Below are positions 1 through 9,067 of a DNA stretch of 64,000 bases, piece after piece. Positions within the stretch are counted from its first letter, which is position 1, and every line of letters starts with the position of its first letter. The translations under genes were made by a program, and so were the position numbers. The DNA is taken from contig NZ_JAGGJP010000004.1 in assembly GCF_017872975.1 (NCBI RefSeq), positions 233,733-297,732 of the forward strand, read 5' to 3'. Under the pieces are notes generated by a model. It saw nothing but the letters and a program-made list of their open reading frames with translations. It searched no databases and was not told the origin of the DNA. Origin of the DNA: Rubellimicrobium aerolatum (GTDB lineage: Bacteria > Pseudomonadota > Alphaproteobacteria > Rhodobacterales > Rhodobacteraceae).

Positions 1-1
1 G

Positions 2-1108
<1,107 letters not shown>

Positions 1109-1115
1109 GAGCGAA

Positions 1116-1140
1116 GCAAATCCCTTGAGAGGGGATTTGC
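1116..1140 (+). terminator. stem-loop directly after acnA
   Basis: A perfect 9-bp inverted repeat, GCAAATCCC / GGGATTTGC with a 7-nt loop, starts 8 nt after the acnA stop. It is followed by AAAACCTTTG rather than a T-run, so it is more likely an mRNA 3'-end stabiliser than the terminator itself. Confidence 0.6.
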
Positions 1141-1163
1141 AAAACCTTTGTGAATGCTTTTGC

Positions 1164-1190
1164 GGCGGGATCCCCAAGGTCCCGCCTTTT
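1164..1190 (+). terminator. intrinsic terminator of acnA
   Basis: The stem GGCGGGA / TCCCGCC (7 bp, 9-nt loop) is followed at once by TTTT. This is the only classical GC-stem plus T-tract terminator seen near the left edge and fits the end of the acnA transcript. Confidence 0.75.
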
Positions 1191-1223
1191 CCATGCCGCC
1201 GATGCGGGTCCCGGAAACGCGAA

Positions 1224-1243
1224 CGGCGCCCCAGGGGGCGCCG
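1224..1243 (-). terminator. hairpin after the phosphohexomutase gene
   Basis: A perfect 8-bp stem CGGCGCCC / GGGCGCCG with a 4-nt loop lies 27 nt beyond the stop of the minus-strand phosphomutase. On the minus strand it is followed by TTCGCGTTTCC, a weak U-rich tail. It probably ends the long ccm-phosphomutase transcript. Confidence 0.5.
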
Positions 1244-1269
1244 CCTTGCGGATTGTCCTCAAGGGCCGG

Positions 1270-2634
1270 CTACCCCGCCAGCAGCGCGCTCACCTCGGCG
1301 ACCTTCGCCTCCAGCAGCCGCCGGTCGCCCCGCGCCTCGATGTTGAGCCGCAGGAGCGACTCGGTGTTCGACATCCGCACGTTGGCCCGCCAGTCGCCCA
1401 TGTCGAGCGACAGCCCGTCGAGCCGGTCCGCCGACCTCGCCGCCGCGCCATAGGCGGCCTCGAACCGGGCGATGGCCCCGGCGGGGTCGGCCAGCGCGAA
1501 GTTGATCTCGCCCGAGGACGGGAAGCGCGTCCGCAGGTCGTCCACCAGCGCCGAGAGAGGTTGCTCCTGCCGCGCCAGCAACCCGGCGACCAGCAGCCAG
1601 GGGATCATCCCCGAATCGCAATAGGCGAAGTCGCGGAAGTAGTGGTGCGCCGACATCTCGCCGCCGTAAGGGGCGTCCTGCTCGCGCAGGGCGGCCTTGA
1701 GGTGGGCGTGACCGGTGCGGCAGATCACCGACCGACCGCCCGCCTCCTCGATCATCGCCTGCGTGGCCCAGATCACGCGCGGCTCGTGGACGATGGGGGC
1801 TCCGGGCTCCTTGGCGAGGAAGGCGCGGGCCAGCAGCGCCACCACGTATTCGCCGTCGATGAAGCCCCCCCTCTCGTCGAACAGGAAGCAGCGGTCGAAG
1901 TCGCCGTCCCAGACCACGCCCATGTCGGCCCCCGCCTCGCGCACCGCCCGTTCGGAGCGTGCCCGGTTCTCGGGCAGCAGCGGGTTAGGGATGCCCTGCG
2001 GGAAGGTCGGGTCGGGCTCGTGGTCGAGGCGCACGAAGTCGAAGGGCACGCCACGCCGGGCCAGTTCGGCGGCAATGGCGTCGAAGGTCGGCCCCGCCGC
2101 GCCGTGCCCGGCGTTGACCAGCACGCGCAGGGGTCGCAGCCCGGCGGGATCGAGGTAGGAGGCGACGTGCGCCGCATAGGCCGGCCGCAGGTCCAGGCCC
2201 GCCCAAGTGCCTCGCCCCGAGGACGTCCCGAAGCGGTCGGCCACCACGAGGTCGTGGATGTCCTTCAGCCCGGTATCCCAGGCGATGGGCCGCGCGCCCT
2301 CGCGCACGATCTTCAGGCCGTTATAGTCGATGGGGTTGTGCGAGGCCGTCACCATCAGCCCGCCGCCCGCGCCGGTGTGGGCGGTGGCGAAATACACCTC
2401 CTCGGTGCCGCAGAGCCCGAGGTCGAGCACGTCCGTCCCCTCGTCCCGCAGCCCCTCGACCAGCGCGGCCTGCAACGCCGGGCTGGTGGGGCGCACGTCG
2501 CGGCCCGTCACCACCCGCTCGGCCCGCGTCACCTGCGCGAAGGCGCGGCCGATGCGATGCATCAGCGCCTCGTCCAGCTCCTCGCCCAGGCGGCCCCGGA
2601 CGTCGTAGCTCTTGAAGCAGGAGAGGCGGGTCAT
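1270..2634 (-). CDS. phosphomannomutase/phosphoglucomutase
   Basis: A 454-residue alpha-D-phosphohexomutase that would interconvert mannose-6-P/mannose-1-P or glucose-6-P/glucose-1-P for polysaccharide precursors. The catalytic phosphoserine is Ser98 in TASHNP. The Mg-binding loop DGDFDR is at 243-248, and the sugar-binding GEMSAHH lies near 325. Length matches the ManB/AlgC type. The ATG at 2634 overlaps the ccmG stop in an ATGA, so translation is probably coupled. It is not a usual member of the ccm operon, so its position suggests a local acquisition or rearrangement. Substrate preference cannot be read from sequence; a separate Pgm is encoded at 49628. Confidence 0.9.
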   Translation of the reverse strand: MTRLSCFKSYDVRGRLGEELDEALMHRIGRAFAQVTRAERVVTGRDVRPTSPALQAALVEGLRDEGTDVLDLGLCGTEEVYFATAHTGAGGGLMVTASHNPIDYNGLKIVREGARPIAWDTGLKDIHDLVVADRFGTSSGRGTWAGLDLRPAYAAHVASYLDPAGLRPLRVLVNAGHGAAGPTFDAIAAELARRGVPFDFVRLDHEPDPTFPQGIPNPLLPENRARSERAVREAGADMGVVWDGDFDRCFLFDERGGFIDGEYVVALLARAFLAKEPGAPIVHEPRVIWATQAMIEEAGGRSVICRTGHAHLKAALREQDAPYGGEMSAHHYFRDFAYCDSGMIPWLLVAGLLARQEQPLSALVDDLRTRFPSSGEINFALADPAGAIARFEAAYGAAARSADRLDGLSLDMGDWRANVRMSNTESLLRLNIEARGDRRLLEAKVAEVSALLAG

Positions 2635-3176
2635 TCGGTCCTTTCCGCCCTGGCCAGCGCCGGGCGCAGTCGGCTGTCCACGAGCTCGGGGGTGAGCGGA
2701 AACGGGAGCCGGTCGATGATGGTGCCGTCGCCCGCCAGCACGAAGGTCTCGGGCACGCCGTAGGTGCCCCAATCCACACCCAGCCGGTTCTGGAGGTCCG
2801 CGCCGACAGCGGCGTAGGGATTGCCCAGTTCGTCGAGGAAGGCGGCCGAGCGCGCGGGCTCGTCGCGGGCGGCGATGCCGTAGATGGGGATGCCCTCGGC
2901 CGCGAGGTCCACAAGGACGGGGTGCTCCAGCCGGCAGGGCGCGCACCAGGAGGCGAAGAAGTTGACGAGCTTGGGCCGCTCGTCGGTGAGCACGGCGGGG
3001 TCGAGCGTCGGATAGCCGGGGATCGCGTCGCTCGGGAGCCCCGGCGCCACCTGCCCCACCAGGGCCGAGGGCAGCTCCTGCTGCCCGGCCCCCGTCAGCA
3101 TCCCACCGGCGAAGAGCCCTGCCAGCGCCGCGAAGGCGAGGGGCGGGATGAGGACCAGGGGCGACACCTTAGCCAT
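2631..3176 (-). CDS. ccmG: thiol:disulfide oxidoreductase CcmG/DsbE
   Basis: A 181-residue membrane-anchored thioredoxin-fold protein that reduces apocytochrome c, or its chaperone, during cytochrome c maturation in the periplasm. There is one N-terminal membrane segment at about residues 7-28. The active-site motif is WCAPC, with the cysteines at 78 and 81, and the cis-Pro region GVPETFV is visible. The ATG at 3176 was chosen because an upstream extension would run into ccmD with low-complexity sequence; this start overlaps the ccmD stop by 8 bases. Order ccmA-B-C-D-G is standard for the family. Confidence 0.93.
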   Translation of the reverse strand: MAKVSPLVLIPPLAFAALAGLFAGGMLTGAGQQELPSALVGQVAPGLPSDAIPGYPTLDPAVLTDERPKLVNFFASWCAPCRLEHPVLVDLAAEGIPIYGIAARDEPARSAAFLDELGNPYAAVGADLQNRLGVDWGTYGVPETFVLAGDGTIIDRLPFPLTPELVDSRLRPALARAERTE

Positions 3177-3318
3177 CGCGCCCGCGCTCCACCCGCTCCA
3201 TCTCGGCCCGGAGCCGCCGCCAGCGCCGCCAACTGAGGCCTGCAAGGCCCCCCAGCAGCGCCAGCGTCACCGCGTAGGAGGCCAGCACCTCGACGGCGTA
3301 GGTCCCGAGGTCCGGCAT
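3169..3318 (-). CDS. ccmD: heme exporter protein CcmD
   Basis: A 49-residue single-pass membrane protein. A hydrophobic segment at about residues 8-28 is followed by an Arg-rich cytoplasmic tail (WRRWRRLRAEMERVERGR), the hallmark of CcmD, which releases holo-CcmE from CcmC. The start codon overlaps the ccmC stop in ATGA. Length is typical for the family, which is often missed by gene finders. Confidence 0.88.
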   Translation of the reverse strand: MPDLGTYAVEVLASYAVTLALLGGLAGLSWRRWRRLRAEMERVERGRDG

Positions 3319-4052
3319 CACGCCACCGCCCTCTGCGCCTGCCGCTCCAGCGCGCGGAGGCGACGGACGCGGATCTCGGTCCCCGTCCGCATCAGCACAA
3401 GTGCCAGGAACAGCAGGATGAAACCCGCGATGCAGACGAGGAGCGGCAGCCAGTAGACATCCGCGATGTTCTCCTCGGCGTCCATCGACAGGGTGGCGCC
3501 CTGGTGCAGCCCCTGGTTCCAGAAGTTGACCGCGTAGCGCGACAGGATCGCGAAGACCGACCCCACGAGGCAGAGCACGGATGTCAGGTCCGCCGCCTGA
3601 TCCGGGTCGGCGATCGCCTCCCACAGCGCGATGTAGCCCAGGTAGAACAGGCCCAGGATCAGGAAGGACGTGAGGCGCGGGTCCCAGGCCCACCAGGTTC
3701 CCCACATCGGCTGCCCCCAGACCGCCCCGGTGAAGAGCGCGATCAGCGTCATCGTCAGTCCCACGGGCGCGGCGGCCTTGGCGGCGAGCGCGCTCACGTG
3801 GTGGCGGCGGATCAGCCAGACCAGCGAGGCGACCAGCATCATCGCCCAGGCGTTGATCGCCATCATCGCCGAGGGGACGTGGACGAAGATGATCTTGACC
3901 GAGGAGCCGAACTTGTCGGCCTCGGGCGTGAGGAAGAAGCCCCAGGCGAGGCCGCCCAGGATGCAGACGCCCGCGCCGCCGAAGGCCCAGGGGATCACCG
4001 GGGTCGTCGTGGCGATGAACTTCTTGGGGTTGGCGTATTCCCAGATCGACAT
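3318..4052 (-). CDS. ccmC: heme exporter/heme handling protein CcmC
   Basis: A 244-residue polytopic protein with about six membrane helices that loads heme onto CcmE in the periplasm. The tryptophan-rich WGxPMWGTWWAWDPRLTS motif (near residue 115) is diagnostic of heme-handling proteins. Flanking conserved histidines are visible in FVHVPSA (near 57) and NQGLHQGAT (near 183). It sits between ccmB and ccmD in the usual order, and a 4-nt overlap with ccmD implies coupling. Confidence 0.96.
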   Translation of the reverse strand: MSIWEYANPKKFIATTTPVIPWAFGGAGVCILGGLAWGFFLTPEADKFGSSVKIIFVHVPSAMMAINAWAMMLVASLVWLIRRHHVSALAAKAAAPVGLTMTLIALFTGAVWGQPMWGTWWAWDPRLTSFLILGLFYLGYIALWEAIADPDQAADLTSVLCLVGSVFAILSRYAVNFWNQGLHQGATLSMDAEENIADVYWLPLLVCIAGFILLFLALVLMRTGTEIRVRRLRALERQAQRAVA

Positions 4053-4095
4053 GGGCGCTGAATAAGCCCTGCGCCCGTCCGCCTCAATGCCCCAT

Positions 4096-4752
4096 TCAGC
4101 GCAGGTTGATGCGAAGCACCGCCCCTGCGGCGAAGGGCAGCAGGGCGAGGCTCCCCGCCGTGATGCCCGAAAGCATGAGGAGGGGCGTGGTGGCGGCCAG
4201 CCCCTCGGCCCCCCGCCGCGCGGCCTCGGCCCCGAAGATCAGCGTCGGCACGTAAAGCGGCAGCACGAGGAGCGACAGCAGCAGCCCGCCGCGCCGCAGC
4301 CCCACCGTCAGCGCCGCGCCGAAGGTGCCGATCACCGACAGCGCCGGCGTTCCCAAGGCCAGCGTCAGCACCAGCCAGCCATAGGCGGGCCCTTGCAGGT
4401 TCAGGAGCACCCCCAGGGGCGCGGCGGCGAGCGTCAGCGGCAGCCCCGTCGTCAGCCAATGCGCCAGCGCCTTGGCCAGCGCCACGCCCTCCAGCGGCAG
4501 CGGCGAGGTGGCGATCAGCGGCAAGGCCCCGTCCTCGTGGTCGAGCGCGAACTGGCGGTCCAGCGACAGCAGCGTGGCAAGCAGCGCCGCCACCCAGAGG
4601 ATGCCGGGGCCGATCCGCGCCAGGATCGCCGATTCGGGGCCGACGCCGAAGGGGATCAGCACGATGACGATCAGGAAGAAGGCGAGCGACAGGCCGAAGC
4701 CGCCCCCGGCGCGCACGGCGAGGCGGAGGTCGCGGAGGAGCAGGGCCTTCAT
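4096..4752 (-). CDS. ccmB: heme ABC exporter permease CcmB
   Basis: A 218-residue membrane protein with about six helices, the permease partner of the CcmA ATPase in cytochrome c maturation. The N-terminus MKALLLRDLRLAVRAGG, the FVIVLIPFGVGP-like second segment and the DHEDGALPLIATSPLPL loop are typical of the family. It is separated from ccmA by 85 nt holding a dispersed Rhodobacterales-type repeat, the widest gap in this otherwise tight operon. Confidence 0.95.
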   Translation of the reverse strand: MKALLLRDLRLAVRAGGGFGLSLAFFLIVIVLIPFGVGPESAILARIGPGILWVAALLATLLSLDRQFALDHEDGALPLIATSPLPLEGVALAKALAHWLTTGLPLTLAAAPLGVLLNLQGPAYGWLVLTLALGTPALSVIGTFGAALTVGLRRGGLLLSLLVLPLYVPTLIFGAEAARRGAEGLAATTPLLMLSGITAGSLALLPFAAGAVLRINLR

Positions 4753-4778
4753 GCGTCGCGCCCGCCGGCCGGGGTCGA

Positions 4779-4831
4779 GGGGGGCGCTGCCCCCCGCTTC
4801 GCCCCCCCCGGGATACTTGAGGCCAAAGAAG
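4779..4831. repeat. dispersed intergenic repeat: hairpin plus GGGATACTTGAGGCCAAAGAAG motif
   Basis: Between ccmB and ccmA lies a perfect 7-bp hairpin GGGGGGC / GCCCCCC (4779-4795). It is followed by CCCCCCGGGATACTTGAGG and then CCAAAGAAGG (4803-4831). Hairpin plus CCGGGATAnnTgnGGCC(A)AAGAAG is a layout I recall from many Rhodobacteraceae intergenic regions; that recollection was not checked here. Only one copy was noticed in this window. Confidence 0.5.
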
Positions 4832-4837
4832 GCCGCA

Positions 4838-5482
4838 TCACAGGAAGGCCGCGTCGGTGCCCTGGTGGGCGGCGGCGCGCGGGTCGGCGCGGAAGGGGCC
4901 GAGGTCGAGAACCGGGGAGTCGAGACCCAGCGGCACGTGCGTCGCGATCACCGCGATCCCGCCCGCCGCGAGGTGCCGGTCGCGCAGCCAGTCCGCGAAT
5001 CGTGCCACGGACGCGACGTCGAGCGAGACCGTCGGCTCGTCGAGGAGAAGGATCGTCCGTCCGATCACCCCGAGCCGGGCGAGGCCCAGCCGCCGCGACT
5101 GCCCCGCCGACAGCGTGCCGGCCGGGCGGTCGCGCAGGCTCCGCAGGTCGAAGTCGTCCAGGATCGCCGCGTCGAAGCCCCGCCCGTAGAGGTCGGCCCA
5201 GAAGCGCAGGTTCTCCGTGACCGTCAGCGCGGCCTTGATGCCGTCGGCGTGGCTGGCGAAGGCCACGCTCTCGGGCGGCGCCTCCACCCGGCCGGCGAAC
5301 GGCGGCGCGAGGCCCGCGAGCACTCGCAGGAGCGTGGTCTTGCCCGCCCCGTTCGGCCCGCGCAGGATCAGCGCCTCGCCGGGCGCGACCGCGAAGCTCA
5401 GGCCCGTCAGCACCGGCACCCCGCCGCGCGCGACCGCCAGCCCCTCGACCCGCAGGCCCGTCCTCCCGGTCACACCGGCCAC
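4838..5482 (-). CDS. ccmA: heme ABC exporter ATP-binding protein CcmA
   Basis: A 214-residue ABC ATPase driving release of holo-CcmE in cytochrome c maturation. Walker A is GPNGAGKTT at 42-50. The signature is LSAGQSRRLGLARL near 130 and Walker B is ILLLDEPTVSLD near 150. The compact single-domain length is normal for CcmA. It overlaps the preceding Mth938-domain gene by 13 nt and heads the ccmABCDG block. Confidence 0.95.
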   Translation of the reverse strand: MAGVTGRTGLRVEGLAVARGGVPVLTGLSFAVAPGEALILRGPNGAGKTTLLRVLAGLAPPFAGRVEAPPESVAFASHADGIKAALTVTENLRFWADLYGRGFDAAILDDFDLRSLRDRPAGTLSAGQSRRLGLARLGVIGRTILLLDEPTVSLDVASVARFADWLRDRHLAAGGIAVIATHVPLGLDSPVLDLGPFRADPRAAAHQGTDAAFL

Positions 5483-5826
5483 AGCGCGATGCCGACGCGC
5501 CGCCCCTCGGACAGGAGCACGTTGTAGGTGCGGCAGGCGGCAGGCGTCGGCATCGCCTCGACGCCGATCCCGGCGTCGTCGGTCACGGCGCGGAAGCCCG
5601 TGGGCAGGTAGGCCATGTCCGCCCCGGTGCCCACGAAGAGCACGTCGAGCCGCGCGCCCTCGGCCAGGATCAGGCCCGTGTCCTCCCAGCCGCCCCAGGC
5701 GCGCACGCCCGAATCGGGCAGGATCAGGAGCGGCCCGGCGATCACCCGCCCGCCGACGCGGAAGAAGCCCGGCCCGTAGCTGTCCACCGGCAGGGCGTCG
5801 GGGAAGCGCATCTCCTCGATCGGCAT
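5470..5826 (-). CDS. Mth938-like domain-containing protein (DUF498/NDUFAF3-type)
   Basis: A 118-residue single-domain protein of the Mth938/DUF498 family, whose mitochondrial relative NDUFAF3 assists complex I assembly. Visible signatures are DSYGPGFFRVGG near residue 15, the central DVLFVGTGADMAYLP near 60 and ACRTYNVLLSEGRRV near the C-terminus. In alphaproteobacteria this gene commonly lies beside secF, as here (4-nt gap), and it overlaps ccmA. The bacterial function is not established. Confidence 0.88.
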   Translation of the reverse strand: MPIEEMRFPDALPVDSYGPGFFRVGGRVIAGPLLILPDSGVRAWGGWEDTGLILAEGARLDVLFVGTGADMAYLPTGFRAVTDDAGIGVEAMPTPAACRTYNVLLSEGRRVGIALWPV

Positions 5827-5830
5827 CGGA

Positions 5831-6802
5831 TCAGGCGTCGATGTCGGCGAACTGGTTCGCCGAGGCCTTCTTGGCCTTGTCGCCGCGCGGCAGGCCGATC
5901 CAGAGCACGATGTTCTTGGCCACGTAGACCGACGAATAGGTGCCGATGAACACGCCCATGGTCATCGCGAAGATGAACCCCCGGATCACGTCGCCGCCGA
6001 AGATCAGCAGCGGGATCAGCGCCAGCAGCGTCGTCCCGGCGGTCACCAGGGTGCGCGACAGCGTCTCGTTCACCGACAGGTTCATCACGTCCCGGAGCGG
6101 CATCGTCTTGTACTTCAGCAGGTTCTCCCGCAGCCGGTCGAAGACCACCACCGTGTCGTTGACCGAATAGCCCAGGATCGTCAGCAGCGCCGCCACGATG
6201 GTCAGGTCGAATCGAAGCTGGAACAGCGAGAAGACCCCCGCCGTCACGATCACGTCGTGCAGCAGCGCGACGATGGTCCCCAGCGAATACTGCCACTCGA
6301 ACCGCATCCAGATATAGAGCCCGATGCCCAGGCAGGCGCCCAGGATGGACAGGAACGCCGTCCGCACCAGCTCGCCCGAGACCTTGGGGCCGACCGATTC
6401 GACGGACGGGAAGGCGATGGCCGGGTCGATGGCCCGCAGCGCCTCCTCGACCACGGCGATCGTCTCGGGCGAGACGGCCTCCTGCCCCTCCTGCGCGGCG
6501 ATGCGGACCTGCGCCACGTGCTGGTCGGCGCGGAAGGTCGGGTCGAAGACCTCGGTGATGGTCACGTCGCCCAGGCCCAGCCCGCTCAGGGCGTCGCGGT
6601 AGGCCGCCACGTCCACCGCCTGCGTCGATTCGGTGCGGATGGTGGTTCCGCCCTTGAAGTCGATGCCGAAGTTGAAGCCCAGCGTCGCCATGCTCAGCAG
6701 CGACCCCAGCACCAGCAGCGCCGAGAACCCCAGCGTGATCCACTGGAGGCGGAAGAAGTCGATGTTGGTCTTTTCCGGCGCGAGCCGCAGTCGCCATGCC
6801 AT
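5831..6802 (-). CDS. secF: protein translocase subunit SecF
   Basis: A 323-residue RND-type membrane protein that, with SecD and YajC, uses the proton motive force to help SecYEG release exported proteins. There is a first membrane helix at about 20-40. The SecF-signature FGIDFKGGT is near residue 48. A periplasmic P1 domain and a five-helix bundle follow, with LGYSVNDTVVVFDRLREN near 220. It starts 10 nt after the secD stop. Confidence 0.97.
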   Translation of the reverse strand: MAWRLRLAPEKTNIDFFRLQWITLGFSALLVLGSLLSMATLGFNFGIDFKGGTTIRTESTQAVDVAAYRDALSGLGLGDVTITEVFDPTFRADQHVAQVRIAAQEGQEAVSPETIAVVEEALRAIDPAIAFPSVESVGPKVSGELVRTAFLSILGACLGIGLYIWMRFEWQYSLGTIVALLHDVIVTAGVFSLFQLRFDLTIVAALLTILGYSVNDTVVVFDRLRENLLKYKTMPLRDVMNLSVNETLSRTLVTAGTTLLALIPLLIFGGDVIRGFIFAMTMGVFIGTYSSVYVAKNIVLWIGLPRGDKAKKASANQFADIDA

Positions 6803-6812
6803 TGGGCCTACC

Positions 6813-8477
6813 TCACACGACGATGGTCTTGGGCCGGGTCCGGGCGAACCACAGCGCGATCAGCACGCGCGACACGTAGACGCCCGTGACCAGGGTGGTC
6901 AGCACGCCCAGGGCGAGCGTGACGGCGAAGCCGCGCACCGTGCCGGTGCCGACGAAGAACATGATGGCGGCGATGATGAAGGTCGTCACGTTGGCGTCGA
7001 GGATGGCCGAGAAGGCCTTGCCGAACCCCTCCTCCACCGCCCGGATGGGCGAGGCGCCGCGCCGGATCTCCTCGCGCATCCGCTCGTAGATCAGCACGTT
7101 GGCGTCCACCGCCTGCCCCATGGTCAGCACGATCCCGGCGATCCCCGGCAGCGTCAGCGTCGCGCCCAGCAGCGACAGCGCGGCGAGGATCATCACGATG
7201 TTGATGGCCAGCGCCACGCAGGCGATGGCCCCGAAGAAGCCGTAGGACGCCACCATGAACAGCACCACCAGCACCGCCGCCGCGTAGGCGGCCGTCTGGC
7301 CCGCCCGGATCGAATCGGCGCCCAGCTCGGGCCCGATGGTCCGCTCCTCCAGGAAGGTCAGCTCGGCCGGCAGCGCCCCGGCGCGCAGCAGCACCGCCAG
7401 CTCGGTCGATTCCTCGGGGGTGAACTGCCCGGTGATGATGCCTTGCCCGCCGGGAATCGCGCTCTGGATGACGGGGGCCGAGATCACCTGGTCGTCGAGC
7501 ACGATGGCGAAGGGCTCGCCGATATGGGCGGCGGTGTATTCGCCGAAGGCACGCGCCCCCTGCGCGTCGAAGCGGAAGCTGACGGCGGGCCGGCCGTTCT
7601 GGTCGAAGGTCGGCTGCGCGTCGGTCAGGTCCTCGCCCGTCACCACCGCCGCGCGGTCGAGCACGTAGAGCACGCCGGGCTCGTCCACCGACGGCACCAG
7701 CACGTTGCCCGCGCCCGGGTTCGCCTCGGCGTCCGAGGTCACCTGCACCACCGGCTGGAAGGTGAGCTGCGCCGTCGTGCCGATGATGTCCTTGACCTCC
7801 TGCGCGGACCCCACGCCCGGCACCTGCACGAGGATACGGTCGGCGCCCTGCCGCAGAATCGTCGGCTCGCGCGTGCCGACCTCGTCGATGCGGCGGCGGA
7901 CGATCTCCAGGGCCTGCTGCACGGTGCGGTCGTCCGTCGCCGCCCGCTCGGCCTCGGACAGCCGCACGGTCAGGATGTCGTTCTGCGCGCTGGCCTCGAT
8001 GTCCGAGGCCGCGCCGCCCGCCAGCGTCGCCACCGGCTGCGCCAGCCCGCGCACGATCTCCAGCGCCCGCGCCGCGCCCGATGGCTCCGAGATGCGGATG
8101 CGGAGCTCGGACGGGTCGCCCCCCTCCTCGCGCGTCACGAATCCCACCGTGTCCCGCTCGGCCGCCAGCACGTCGCGGATCGTGGGCCAGAGCGAATCCA
8201 TGCGGCTCGCGTAGACGTCGGCGACCTGCACCTCGGCCAGCAGATGCGCGCCGCCCCGCAGGTCGAGCCCGAGGTTGATGAGCCCCGAGGGCAGCCAGGC
8301 CGGCCATTGCGCCGCCTGCGCCTCCAGCTCGTCCGAGGCCAGGCCCGCCTCGATCGAGGCGCGGGCGTCGTTGGCCTGCTCGACTTGGGAATAGAACAGG
8401 TTCGGCAGCGCCAGCAGGATCGCCGCGACGGTGGCCGCCGCGACGAACAGCCTCTGCCAGAGGGGAACGAGGATCAT
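6813..8477 (-). CDS. secD: protein translocase subunit SecD
   Basis: A 554-residue Sec auxiliary subunit. After the first helix comes LGLDLRGGAHLL (near residue 70), the SecD signature. Next are the periplasmic domain with RRRIDEVGTREPTIL and the six-helix C-terminal bundle with GQAVDANVLIYERMREE (near 455). The length is ordinary for an alphaproteobacterial SecD. It is followed by secF and preceded by yajC with a 1-nt gap, forming the expected yajC-secD-secF unit. Confidence 0.97.
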   Translation of the reverse strand: MILVPLWQRLFVAAATVAAILLALPNLFYSQVEQANDARASIEAGLASDELEAQAAQWPAWLPSGLINLGLDLRGGAHLLAEVQVADVYASRMDSLWPTIRDVLAAERDTVGFVTREEGGDPSELRIRISEPSGAARALEIVRGLAQPVATLAGGAASDIEASAQNDILTVRLSEAERAATDDRTVQQALEIVRRRIDEVGTREPTILRQGADRILVQVPGVGSAQEVKDIIGTTAQLTFQPVVQVTSDAEANPGAGNVLVPSVDEPGVLYVLDRAAVVTGEDLTDAQPTFDQNGRPAVSFRFDAQGARAFGEYTAAHIGEPFAIVLDDQVISAPVIQSAIPGGQGIITGQFTPEESTELAVLLRAGALPAELTFLEERTIGPELGADSIRAGQTAAYAAAVLVVLFMVASYGFFGAIACVALAINIVMILAALSLLGATLTLPGIAGIVLTMGQAVDANVLIYERMREEIRRGASPIRAVEEGFGKAFSAILDANVTTFIIAAIMFFVGTGTVRGFAVTLALGVLTTLVTGVYVSRVLIALWFARTRPKTIVV

Positions 8478-8478
8478 G

Positions 8479-8763
8479 TCAGGCCTTGGCCGGCTCGGTC
8501 TTGGAGACGACGCTCTGGATGGTGGAACGGACGACGCGGACGTTGACGCCGGGGGCGATCTCGACCTCGACCTCGTTCTCGCCGTCCTTGACCTTGGTGA
8601 CGCGGCCGACGATGCCGCCCGAGGTCACCACCTGGTCGCCCCGGCGCAGCGCCGAGACCAGGGCCTGATGGTCCTTGAGCTTCTTCTGCTGGGGCCGGAT
8701 CAGCAGGAAGTACATGATGAGGAAGACGAGCAGCAGCGGGACGAGGGAGGTGATGCCTTCCAT
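8479..8763 (-). CDS. yajC: preprotein translocase subunit YajC
   Basis: A 94-residue single-pass inner-membrane protein of the SecDF-YajC complex. One helix at about residues 6-22 is followed by the family signature LLIRPQQKKLKDHQALVSAL and a beta-rich domain with GDQVVTSGGIVGRVTKV. The ATG at 8763 gives the usual length; longer readings extend into low-complexity sequence of the intergenic region. First gene of the minus-strand sec-ccm operon. Confidence 0.95.
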   Translation of the reverse strand: MEGITSLVPLLLVFLIMYFLLIRPQQKKLKDHQALVSALRRGDQVVTSGGIVGRVTKVKDGENEVEVEIAPGVNVRVVRSTIQSVVSKTEPAKA

Positions 8764-9067
8764 GGCGGTCCTTTGGATTGCGGACGGGAGGGAGGCCCCC
8801 CGAAAAGTCGCGGCAACATAGGGGCGGCCCCCCCGCTTGTCCACCGCACCACGGCGTGAGGCCCCCGGGAGCGGCTGCGGCCCTTCCGCGCGGCCCATCC
8901 GTGGCACCGGTGGCGCGGGGCCGGTGCGGGGCCGGTGCGCCGAAGCGCACCCTACGGAACACATGGGACACGTCGTCGGGTGCGCCGTCCGCGCACCACC
9001 TTCCCCCCCGCTCCACCTTCCGGCATAGGCACCTCGTCCACCCGATCTCAACCCCAGGGGCACGCCC
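8764..9067. other. 304-nt divergent intergenic region yajC/serS
   Basis: No coding sequence is supported here. The region must hold the promoters for the yajC-sec-ccm operon (minus) and serS (plus), but no convincing -35/-10 pair was recognised. Its notable content is a pair of inverted REP-like palindromes around GGTGCGC (8934-8997). Confidence 0.6.
8934..8997. repeat. inverted pair of REP-like palindromes
   Basis: GGTGCGC-CGAA-GCGCACCCTACG (8934-8956) is a hairpin-forming unit. CGTCGGGTGCGCCGTCCGCGCACC (8974-8997) is its imperfect reverse complement 17 nt further on. Each forms its own stem, and the two can also pair with each other, the arrangement of a BIME. Units of the type GTAGGGTGCGC/GCGCACC are widespread in proteobacterial intergenic DNA. 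Confidence 0.5.
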
